DNA of 64,000 bases, from contig DATIZR010000049.1 of assembly GCA_035516965.1 (NCBI GenBank), forward strand, positions 20,241-84,240. Direction: 5' to 3'. The first letter of the stretch is position 1. Every line of letters begins with the position of its first letter. Source of the DNA: Nitrospirota bacterium (GTDB lineage Bacteria > Nitrospirota > UBA9217). Position numbers and translations under genes: made by a program. Below the pieces are notes generated by a model. That model did no database searches. It saw nothing but the letters and a program-made list of their open reading frames with translations, and was not told the DNA's origin. Below are positions 8,858-18,200 of the stretch, one piece after another.

Positions 8858-9529
8858 ATGATTACGATCAAGCTCTTCGCCATATTAAAGGACCGGGCAG
8901 GACGGGATGAACTGCAGGTGCCCTATTCAGGAGGGCCGGTCGTTGATCTGTTGAAACAGGTGGCGGCCGTTTATCCTGCGCTGGCGGACCTCCTGTCACC
9001 GGGCAGGATCATGGTGTCCGTCAACCAGGAATTCGTGAGGCAGGACGCGCCTGTCCGCGACGGGGACGAGGTGGCGCTCATGCCGCCTTTTTCGGGCGGG
9101 AGCGGACGGGCGCCGATCAGGGTCCAGCACGAGCCTTTCTCGGTCGACGAGGAGCTCGAACGAATGAAGCAGTCATCGAACTCGATCGGCGGCATCGTGA
9201 CCTTCCTGGGCACCACGCGCGACATCTCGCGGGACAAGGCCGTGTCAAAGCTGGAGTTCGAGCACTATCCGGGGATGGCGGAGAAGAAGCTTGCGGAGAT
9301 CAGGGAGCGTGCGATCAGGGAATACGGGGTGATCGATGTCTCGATCATCCACCGCGTGGGAACGCTGCCCGTGGGGGAGAACATCGTGCTGATCGCCGTC
9401 GCCGCAATGCACCGCGACGAGGCGTTCAAAGGCTGCCGGTTCTGCATTGACGAGTTGAAGCGGATCACGCCGATCTGGAAGAAGGAGACCACTTCCGAGG
9501 GAGAGGTATGGGTGGAGGAACATCCCTGA
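8858..9529 (+). CDS. Fused molybdopterin synthase (MoaD-MoaE)
   Basis: 223 residues joining both subunits of molybdopterin synthase, which converts precursor Z (cPMP) to molybdopterin. Residues 1-81 are MoaD-like (beta-grasp; starts MITIKLFAILKDRAG, ends MPPFSGG with Gly80-Gly81). Residues 87-223 are MoaE-like (GGIVTFLGTTRD, HRVGTLPVGE, and the catalytic-Lys region PIWKKE). In separate MoaD the terminal Gly-Gly is thiocarboxylated. Here it is followed by SGRAPI, so the chain must be cut after Gly81 or work with an internal tail; such fusions (MoaX) are known in mycobacteria. A strong terminator follows at 9577-9612. The gene is 75 bases after mqnD. Confidence 0.93.
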   Translation: MITIKLFAILKDRAGRDELQVPYSGGPVVDLLKQVAAVYPALADLLSPGRIMVSVNQEFVRQDAPVRDGDEVALMPPFSGGSGRAPIRVQHEPFSVDEELERMKQSSNSIGGIVTFLGTTRDISRDKAVSKLEFEHYPGMAEKKLAEIRERAIREYGVIDVSIIHRVGTLPVGENIVLIAVAAMHRDEAFKGCRFCIDELKRITPIWKKETTSEGEVWVEEHP

Positions 9530-9576
9530 CCGCGAGCGCGAAACCAGAGCCGCACGAAGAAGCAGTATCGAAACAC

Positions 9577-9612
9577 AAAATCCCGGGCAGAGCTCTGTCC
9601 GGGATTTTTTTG
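9577..9612 (+). terminator. Rho-independent terminator after moaD-moaE
   Basis: The inverted repeat ATCCCGG...CCGGGAT, with an inner CAG/CTG pairing around AGCT, is followed by seven T. It ends the mqnB-mqnD-moaDE transcript and separates it from the convergent MerR gene. Confidence 0.85.
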
Positions 9613-9653
9613 ATAGGTATTGCGGAGTTGTTAATCCGGTCTACAGACTTGGT

Positions 9654-10073
9654 TCATTTTTTCGCCGCCTTCTTGCCGTTCTTCAGGAACACCACGCAGG
9701 TGGTACAATCGTTCTCCATTTTGCAGCGGGTCGTCTCCCAGCAGGGTTTCCCCTTGTCCGTGAACGCCGTGCAGGTCGCGCGCCGCTCGTCGGGGCAGTC
9801 CTTGATCTCCCAGCAGGGCGCATAGTCAAGAAGCTTCTTGATGCCTTCGATGCTGATCTTTTTGGCGTGGATCAACTCCCGGATGCAGCGAAGCCACTTG
9901 ATGTCATTCTCCGTGTAGAGCCTGTTCCGGCGCTCGCGGGTCGGAAGGATCAAACCGTGCTTCTCATAGAGGCGGAGCGTCTGTGCCGTGGTCCCCACGA
10001 GCTTTGCCGCAACACCCATGGTGTAGAGCGGTGCATCCTTGTCTTTCAAAACGTCCAGGCCGTCAGCTACCAT
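9654..10073 (-). CDS. MerR-family regulator with Cys-rich C-terminal sensor
   Basis: 139 residues from the ATG at 10073, which has GGTGA eight bases upstream; an in-frame ATG at 10094 would add seven residues but has no ribosome binding site. Residues 15-85 are a MerR winged HTH (YTMGVAAKLVGTTAQTLRLYE, then RLYTENDIKWL). The C-terminal 50 residues carry seven Cys, including two copies of PCWE followed by further Cys. This suggests a metal, Fe-S or redox sensor; the ligand is unknown. The start overlaps the ccdA stop by seven bases, so the regulator is co-translated with a thiol-redox membrane protein, which fits a redox-sensing role. The chain ends in a basic GKKAAKK. Confidence 0.85.
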   Translation of the reverse strand: MVADGLDVLKDKDAPLYTMGVAAKLVGTTAQTLRLYEKHGLILPTRERRNRLYTENDIKWLRCIRELIHAKKISIEGIKKLLDYAPCWEIKDCPDERRATCTAFTDKGKPCWETTRCKMENDCTTCVVFLKNGKKAAKK

Positions 10074-10819
10074 AATTTTTTCACCGTCTCCCATGCATTC
10101 AGAATAGAGGATGTGAGCATCGTCATCTTATCGGTCACCAGGAGCAGCCCCATGGCGATCAGGATGACGCCGCTTGCTATCTTTATTGCCCGGAAATGCC
10201 TCTTCAGCCGCTCGAAGGACGAGAGGAATGCGCTGATGGCGACGGCAGACAGGATGAAGGGGACGCCCAGGCCGATCGAGTAGCATGCCAGGAGCGCCAT
10301 GCCCCTGCCGAGCGTGTCCGTAGTCATGGCCAAGGCCAGCACCGACCCCAGGAACGGGCCCGTGCAGGGGGTCCAGCCTGCGCCGAAGATCATCCCGACG
10401 ACGACGGTGCCGGCAAAGCCGACGGGCCGGCTCTTGAGATGGATCTTCGCCTCCCGCTGCAGGAACGGGATATTGACCACATCCATCACGAAAACGCCCA
10501 TGATGATGATGAGGATGCCGCCGACGATCCGGATCGTGTCGAGGTGCCGGGAGAGGACGCTTCCCGCCAGGCTCGCCGTGGCTCCCAGGAGCACGAAGAT
10601 CAGCGAGAATCCCCCTACGAACGCCAGGGAATGGAGCAGGGTTATGTTCATGTTCTTCCTGCGAGATTCCCGGTCCACCAGTTCGTCGTAGCTTATCCCG
10701 GTTATGTACGATACGTAGGAGGGGATGAGCGGAAGAATGCAGGGAGATGCAAACGAGATGAAGCCCATGGCGAGCGCATACAGCAGGATATACGGCGTTA
10801 ATCCCTGAGACAGTTCCAT
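10067..10819 (-). CDS. ccdA: CcdA/DsbD-type thiol-disulfide transporter
   Basis: 250 residues with six hydrophobic segments, the CcdA fold. It carries electrons across the inner membrane to periplasmic thiol proteins, for example in cytochrome c maturation. The two redox Cys lie in the expected repeats: ASPCILPLIPSYVSYITG near residue 25 and GWTPCTGPFLGSVLALA near 150. The gene context (a Cys-rich MerR regulator overlapping its end) and the multiheme cytochrome elsewhere in the window suit this job. A promoter is seen at 10853-10882. Confidence 0.93.
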   Translation of the reverse strand: MELSQGLTPYILLYALAMGFISFASPCILPLIPSYVSYITGISYDELVDRESRRKNMNITLLHSLAFVGGFSLIFVLLGATASLAGSVLSRHLDTIRIVGGILIIIMGVFVMDVVNIPFLQREAKIHLKSRPVGFAGTVVVGMIFGAGWTPCTGPFLGSVLALAMTTDTLGRGMALLACYSIGLGVPFILSAVAISAFLSSFERLKRHFRAIKIASGVILIAMGLLLVTDKMTMLTSSILNAWETVKKLW

Positions 10820-10852
10820 CCAGGCGCATCCCCCTCATACTATTGGAAAATC

Positions 10853-10882
10853 ATAATACCAAAGCGGATTCAAGGGAGTCAA
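10853..10882 (-). promoter_or_regulatory. Promoter of the ccdA-merR operon
   Basis: Minus-strand TTGACT (10877-10882), an 18-base spacer and TATTAT (10853-10858). The slightly long spacer would suit control by a MerR-type regulator, which untwists such promoters, but no clear operator dyad was seen in the spacer. Confidence 0.6.
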
Positions 10883-11027
10883 GAAAAACTTTTTTAATTT
10901 CTGATTTACTTTTTCTCAAATTAAGATTATTCATGCGCACCTTTTGCCATTTTCATCTTCCCTAGGTCGTGCGATACCGGTTTCAGAAGTTCTGACTTTG
11001 GTATACAGTCTTTTGCAGAAAATTGTG

Positions 11028-11055
11028 TTGACATTTCTTGCGATATGGTTAAAAT
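11028..11055 (+). promoter_or_regulatory. Promoter of the small zinc-ribbon gene
   Basis: TTGACA (11028-11033), a 16-base spacer and TAAAAT (11050-11055), ending 39 bases before the ATG. Confidence 0.7.
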
Positions 11056-11094
11056 GCACAGGTTTGTTTGAATTTGACCCGGAGGTGATGTCCC

Positions 11095-11268
11095 ATGGCA
11101 GAAATGAGCAAGACCGCAAAGGCGGCGACCAAAAAAGCGGTCGTGAATCTGAATGTTCCCCAGTGCTGCGGGAAGCCCATGCAGGCGGCAAAGATGATGA
11201 CCACGACGGGCAGGGTACGCGGCATGATGTGGCTCTGCGATAAATGCTGGAAAGAGAAGGCCATCTAG
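11095..11268 (+). CDS. Small zinc-ribbon protein (57 residues)
   Basis: The ATG at 11095 follows GGAGGTGATG by a few bases, an excellent ribosome binding site. The 57-residue product is basic at its N-terminus (MAEMSKTAKAATKKAV). It then has CCGKPM and, 27 residues later, LCDKCW, so two Cys pairs spaced like a rubredoxin-type or zinc-ribbon knuckle. It stands alone, with its own promoter (11028-11055) and its own strong terminator (11307-11337), so it is a deliberate monocistronic unit. The function is not recognised; a nucleic-acid-binding or metal-handling role is a guess from composition. Confidence 0.75.
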   Translation: MAEMSKTAKAATKKAVVNLNVPQCCGKPMQAAKMMTTTGRVRGMMWLCDKCWKEKAI

Positions 11269-11306
11269 CCTTTCATCCTGGTTGCAGCGGTCCGTTCTGA
11301 TACGAT

Positions 11307-11337
11307 TGAGGCGGTGATCTTTCACCGCCTTTTTTTG
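11307..11337 (+). terminator. Terminator after the small zinc-ribbon gene
   Basis: The stem AGGCGGTGA/TCACCGCCT with a four-base loop is followed by a run of seven T. Confidence 0.88.
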
Positions 11338-11528
11338 CCTTTTCTTCCCGGTCGTTTCCAGCCAGAAAAAAGTCAGGATCTCAGTGCCGGGAAGTGCCCC
11401 GGACATCAGCAGGTTGTGTCCCAGCCACGTGTTCCGACCTCAGTTCCTCTTTAGTCTCCCTGCCCTCTCAGCCCGCCAGAGAATCCTTCCGTCTGCAGGG
11501 ACGCGCCTTGCCCGAAGCCATCCAAAGC

Positions 11529-11558
11529 TTGACTTTGCAACGGAGGGGATGCTATTAT
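11529..11558 (+). promoter_or_regulatory. Promoter of aspS
   Basis: TTGACT (11529-11534), an 18-base spacer and TATTAT (11553-11558), 50 bases before the aspS ATG. Confidence 0.6.
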
Positions 11559-11607
11559 CCAGCCTGTTTTGCATCAATCAGAGAAAGGTTCCACACCGGT
11601 GAAAACA

Positions 11608-13371
<1,764 letters not shown>

Positions 13372-13377
13372 AAACTT

Positions 13378-13476
13378 TAACCACAGAGGGCGCAGAGAAA
13401 GGCCTGAATCTGGAAACCGTTTGCAACACGAGGGCTGTGTCGTTTTCCGGCATCTCCCGGTGTTCTCTGTGGTTGA
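13378..13476. repeat. Decayed intergenic inverted repeat (ACCACAGAG type)
   Basis: TAACCACAGAGGGCGCAGAG after aspS is mirrored about 75 bases later by TTCTCTGTGGTTGA. The arms are imperfect. It resembles the repeats at 48378-48450 and 56545-56641 and single arms near 35415 and 53075. Confidence 0.55.
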
Positions 13477-13496
13477 TGCAGGCTTGAGGTTTGTTC

Positions 13497-13664
13497 ATGA
13501 AATGCAAGGTTTGCAATAACGTAGTGACCCTCCGGCTTGGCTGACGCAGAGCAGTGCTGCGCTGCACGGTGTGCGGCAGGGAGTTCGAGATCGGCCAGTA
13601 TCTCGAAGAGATCAACGAGGAAATGTGGGAAGCCATCTCCAGCCGGGCCTGCAACAGGGTCTGA
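13497..13664 (+). pseudogene. Two-CxxC zinc-ribbon gene interrupted by in-frame TGA
   Basis: The ATG at 13497 has GAGG seven bases upstream. The frame reads MKCKVCNNVVTLRLG, then TGA (13542-13544), then RRAVLRCTVCGREFEIGQYL and EEINEEMWEAISSRACNRV, stopping at 13664. The sequence on both sides of the TGA is in one frame and reads like one zinc-ribbon protein with CKVC and CTVC knuckles. A single-base nonsense change is therefore the simplest explanation. Selenocysteine or read-through is possible but unsupported: no SECIS hairpin was recognised, and the TGA is not at a Cys position. Confidence 0.55.
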
Positions 13665-13890
13665 GCCGAAGTACGGGGTCAGTCACCGGCGCAGGCCTGC
13701 CGGGGCGTCAGGGGATGTCCGGAAGAACGGTCCCCGCATGCCCTTCCGGAAAAGCCATATACACATCCCCGGTAATCAGTTGGTATGGTGCAAGCTCCAT
13801 CAGGATCAATCGCACGGACCTGCCGTGAAACGAGCTATGCGCGCCGTCTTCAGCCGCTGAAATTTACCTGCACTCCCGTACCCTGCAATC
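13665..13890. other. Intergenic, nothing recognised
   Basis: 226 bases between the broken zinc-ribbon gene and the end of the MAT gene. Short open frames exist, but none has a ribosome binding site or recognisable content. Confidence 0.4.
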
Positions 13891-15093
13891 TCATCCCAGG
13901 GGGTGCTTCCCCTCGCTCAATTCCCTGCAGAATCCGGCGATGCCCGCGAGCTCGCGTTCGATGATCTCTTCCGCACGTCTCGACACATCCCTGACCTCCA
14001 GCCCGCGCTCGAGCACGACCTGGGCAGCCGCCATCTGCGGCTGGTCAATGGGCGAGCCGATCCTGCTCACGAGATACACATAGGCTTCCCGGATGCCCTC
14101 GATCTCGCGGCACAATTTTTCCGCCAGGCGGTGCGAGAGAATATTGTATATCTTGCCCACGTGGCTCACGGGGTTTTTGCCTGCCGCGGCCTCGGTGCCG
14201 AGCGGCCTGTTTACGGAGATGAGGCCGTTCACACGGTTGCCCCGCCCGACCTGACCGGAATCGGCGTCCTCCGCCGACGTGCCGGTCAGGCTCAGGTAGA
14301 TGCCGTCCATGCCCCTGCCGGGTTCGTCCAACGCATTGTAATGCACGCGGACTTCCCCGGAGCCGGCGCCCTGCCGTAAAAACTCGCTCATCTCCTGAAT
14401 CAGTAAATCCTTCCTCCAGAAGTAGTCCTTTTCCGATGAGATCTCCCTGCAGAGGAGCGGCATGGCCACGGTAAGGTCTAGATCGTTCCCGTGCCTGAGC
14501 GCCATCACCTTCACGTCCTCGCCGGTCTCGGGGCGGCTCGCCTTGAAGTCCGGGGAATTGAGGCGCCGCTCCAGGCCGAGCACCATCTGCTCCGTGGGGC
14601 TCAGCGGATAATACCCGACCGTGGCCGACGTGTCATTGGCTCCCCTGACCGCACCCGGCCGCGAGAATATGTCCGTCAGCTCTTCCGACCCGGGAGCGAG
14701 GACAACCCGGTAGTTCACCTGTTGTTCGGGATCGACAAAGCGCATGTTCTTCCTGAGCCAGGCGCGGGCCGCATCCACGGCGATTTCCGCCACGGGAATG
14801 CTCCTGCCTTTGGCGCTGCTCGTCGCCCGGTCGCCGATCGTGAGCTCCATGGGTTTCAGCACCTCGCCGCCCTTGAACTCCTTCCTGACGCTCCCGGCCG
14901 CCAGCAGGCCCTTGTCGATGTTGTGGTGCAGGATCGTTCCGAATTCCTGGAGGTAGGCCTGCGAGAGCGCGATCGAAATGGCGTCCATCATGGAATCGCA
15001 GAGCGTGTCCGGATGGCCGACGCCTTTGCGTTCAACGATCTCGAAGAGATGGTCCGCGACGGGTTTCCCGGGAAAGGGCTCGACAATGATCAT
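13891..15093 (-). CDS. mat: Archaeal-type S-adenosylmethionine synthetase
   Basis: Makes S-adenosylmethionine from methionine and ATP. It is 400 residues from the ATG at 15093, beginning MIIVEPFPGKPVADH. Signatures are ERKGVGHPDTLCDSMMDAIS near residue 25, LHHNIDKGLL near 55, GDRATS near 90 and GRGNRVNGLISVNRP near 290. These are the landmarks of the archaeal MAT family, which is only distantly related to bacterial MetK, so its presence in a bacterium is notable. An upstream in-frame ATG at 15117 is possible. However, a perfect TATAAT (15100-15105) ends six bases before 15093, which suggests a leaderless transcript starting at that ATG. It lies downstream of the giant flavoprotein gene, with 160 bases between them. 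Confidence 0.93.
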   Translation of the reverse strand: MIIVEPFPGKPVADHLFEIVERKGVGHPDTLCDSMMDAISIALSQAYLQEFGTILHHNIDKGLLAAGSVRKEFKGGEVLKPMELTIGDRATSSAKGRSIPVAEIAVDAARAWLRKNMRFVDPEQQVNYRVVLAPGSEELTDIFSRPGAVRGANDTSATVGYYPLSPTEQMVLGLERRLNSPDFKASRPETGEDVKVMALRHGNDLDLTVAMPLLCREISSEKDYFWRKDLLIQEMSEFLRQGAGSGEVRVHYNALDEPGRGMDGIYLSLTGTSAEDADSGQVGRGNRVNGLISVNRPLGTEAAAGKNPVSHVGKIYNILSHRLAEKLCREIEGIREAYVYLVSRIGSPIDQPQMAAAQVVLERGLEVRDVSRRAEEIIERELAGIAGFCRELSEGKHPLG

Positions 15094-15099
15094 GCTCTG

Positions 15100-15105
15100 A
15101 TTATA
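15100..15105 (-). promoter_or_regulatory. -10 box just before the MAT start codon
   Basis: TATAAT on the minus strand is separated by six bases (CAGAGC) from the ATG at 15093. Transcription would start at or next to the start codon. No good -35 hexamer was seen at 16-18 bases. Confidence 0.45.
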
Positions 15106-15253
15106 CAGGAAAACCATACCATCGGCCGGCGGGGCATGGTTCCGGATACGCGGCAGGACAGGGCAAGGGCGAGCTTATCTCGAGGCGTCTCCAAAATCAT
15201 ATTTCCCGGTATTGGGCATGACGGCGGAACAAGACTGAATGCGTTTCTCGGCG

Positions 15254-18200
15254 TTACCCCAGCCGTTCGATCAATTCCCTCACGGTCACGAACAGGTCGC
15301 CCGGGATCGGGTGCACGCGCGGGGCGGGCCGGTTCTGGTTCAGTTTCATGAGCGGCGCTTCGCGGTCCTTGTTGAAGCAGAGGATCTCGGCGCGGCTGCC
15401 GAGGTAGTCGGTATGCTGCGGCGCGCCGGAGATGCCGAGGGCGATGATGAGTTTGGGGTTTACGCGAACGCCGGTCTGGCCAATCTGGGCATCGAGCGGC
15501 AGCAGCTTCAGGTCCTGCGTGACCTTGCGCGTCGCTCCGAACATCGGTGCAAGGCCGAGCGCCTCCAGCTTCTTCTTGAGCTCCTGTGCGAGCGCGATTC
15601 CCGAGTTGTCCCTGATGCCGTACCCGAGGTCGATGATCACGTCTGCCTGTGCAAGGGTCGGCGGCGCTGTGGGCGGGAGCGGCATGATCCAGCCGGGATC
15701 AACGGCAAGGTCCAGGATATGGGCTTTGAATTCCCGCCTCTGTGCCTGCGCCGGGAAATCAGCTTCCGGGGCGACGGTCACGAATGCGGAGCCGCTCACG
15801 AAGACATGGCGCCTGATCAGTCTGCCTTCATAGGCGGGGAGCGAAAAGACAAGAGCGCCCGGGCCTTCCCTTGTTACGTCCGTTACTCCTGAGCAGAGGA
15901 GGACGTTGTTTCCCGGGTCATCCGCCTCGCCGGCCGCGTAGGCAAGGGAGCTTGCCCATTCCGTGCCCGCGAATATCATCGCGCTGTTCGACGCCTGCAG
16001 CATCAGGCGGAGCATCTGCCGTTTGCCCTCCTCCGTGAGCCTCCCGTTCCGTGAATCCAGGCAATAGGCCTGCTCGCAGCCATTTGCCCGAGCCACGCCG
16101 AGAAGCTGAGGCCACTTGTCGCGGGGAGCGGGTATCACGGCGCAGACGTTCCTGCTGACCAGTCCGGCAGACAGGACGCAGGCGCGGAGCACGGCGATAT
16201 TTCCCTTCGGGTCATGGGGCTCGAGCACTGCCCAGATCGCATTGCCGTCCGTAAGAATATGATGGGGAAGCTCTCCGCGATAATCCTGCGATGTTCCCGC
16301 GCTTGCCGACGCTGCGAAGACCCTGATGTACTCCGCTGCCGAGAGGGGGTCGGCGCTTATTGCTGACGTTGACCTTGCTCCGGAGGGAAGGTCAAAACTT
16401 CCAACAGCATTCAGCTTTTGGTCAGACGTCATGACACTGATGGGCGAGTTCAGTGCAGAAATCGATTCTACGATATTATGTTCCGGCTCGGACGCAGCGC
16501 CCGCAATGCTGATGACCGACGGAAGTGCGGGATGGACAAACCCGCTTCCATCGGGCTTGACCTCGATCTCATTTGTCCGTTCGTGGTGCCGATCGAGCCT
16601 GCCTGCGAGATAAGCGCCTAGGCTCCGGTCTCCGTCGAGACCTGCGTCACCCACGGCGATCAGGTCGTACTGCTGAGTGCCTTCGAGGTTCTGTATCATC
16701 GGGACATACGCGGCGGGTCCGCTCGAAGGGGCGATATCGAGGCGATGGAGGCTGTCAGCGCGGGGCCCCGCGGTCATCCTGAGAAGCGATTCCAGTTCCA
16801 CGCCTCCGGGCATGAGCACGTCGATACTTACCAATGAATCGCCGCTGGGCTTGAGTGCGAGCAGCTGCGTCAGGGCCGCCAGGTCGGACGGGTTGATCCT
16901 CCACACGAGTTCTCGTAATTCCCCGTCCGCCAACCGGGGCCGGGGCGACAGATCGGCAACGGGCCTGATGATCGAAAGCGCGCGAAGAGGAACTGCTAAT
17001 GCCCCCGGTGCCGTGACAGGAGCAGGTTCCTTGCGCGACATCTCATCAAGCGCTGCATCGGCCAGTCGCACCTCGGGCATGTCCATGCTGTTCCTGACCT
17101 GTTCCCAGTTCTGCAGGAATTTCTCCTCCAGATGCTCAAGGCGCGTACGTGTCCTCTCGGCCGCCCTGCGGCCGGCGGAAAGCATGTTCATGCCGTAGTC
17201 CGGGAGATGCAGGTCAAAGGCGGGACGCCGGGCATTCAGCCACTCCCTGCGGTACCGGATGCATTCGAGCCGCAGGATCTCACCGGCCATCTCGGAAAGG
17301 GGGAAGAGCGCGGGCTGGAGCATGGCATCGGACCAGCCCGTGTCGCCGAGCGTCCGGCTGGCTTCCCTGACATAGGAACGGAGCCGGTTCTTCCATGCTG
17401 CCAGCGTCCGGTCGGCATCAGGGCCCTCCTGTTCGGAGAGCTCCGGCCAGTTTGCTGCCATGGCGATCAGGTCCTTCAGGATGAGGAAGCGCTGGACCTC
17501 GTTCGTGCCTTCGTAGATCGTGAGGATGCGGCTGTCGCGCCGCGCTTTCTCGAGTAGATGCTTTTCGGTCTGGCCCGCAGGGCCGTAGGCCTGCTCCACG
17601 AGTGTGATCAGTTCATGGATGTCCTCGGAGCAGACGTATTTTGCGATGGCCGATTCCATGCGCACCGACTCATGGGGCCGGTCGAACAGGCCGATCAGGT
17701 AGGAAGCGAGGGACTCGCTGCCGAACAGGATGGCCGCTGCCTCGCCCAGCAGCCTGTCGCGTTCCTCCGAAGCAGGTATCGCTGCGTTCGCCTCGGCCAG
17801 GAGCTTGCGCATCAGCGCACCGGAGACCACGGCAAGTCCGCACCGCCCCACGTTCAGGGTCTCGAGCGCGTTCACCTGGCCATGTCCCTCGTACCCGATC
17901 ACGGCCTCTCGCGGTACCCGCACGCTGTCGATGGAAATCTCGTTCGTGGGCGAGCCTCGCTGGCCGGTCTTCTTCTCGTCTGCCCCGACCTTGAGCCCCT
18001 CGCTGTGCCGGTCCACCATGAAACCGGTCACGCCCTCGGGTGTCCGTGCGTACAAACAGAACTGCGTCGCTATACTCCCGTTCGTGATCCACATCTTGGC
18101 GCCCGTCAGGCTGTAGTACTCGTACAGGGAGCCGTTGTCCGTGCTGCGCACCTGGCCGATGTCATGGAACGGGCATTCCTTTCCTTTATAGAGATAGTAG

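Noticed and set aside
15094..15253. SAM riboswitch upstream of the MAT gene
   Set aside because: No conserved SAM-I/II/IV core could be aligned, and the promoter appears to lie at the start codon, leaving no leader.
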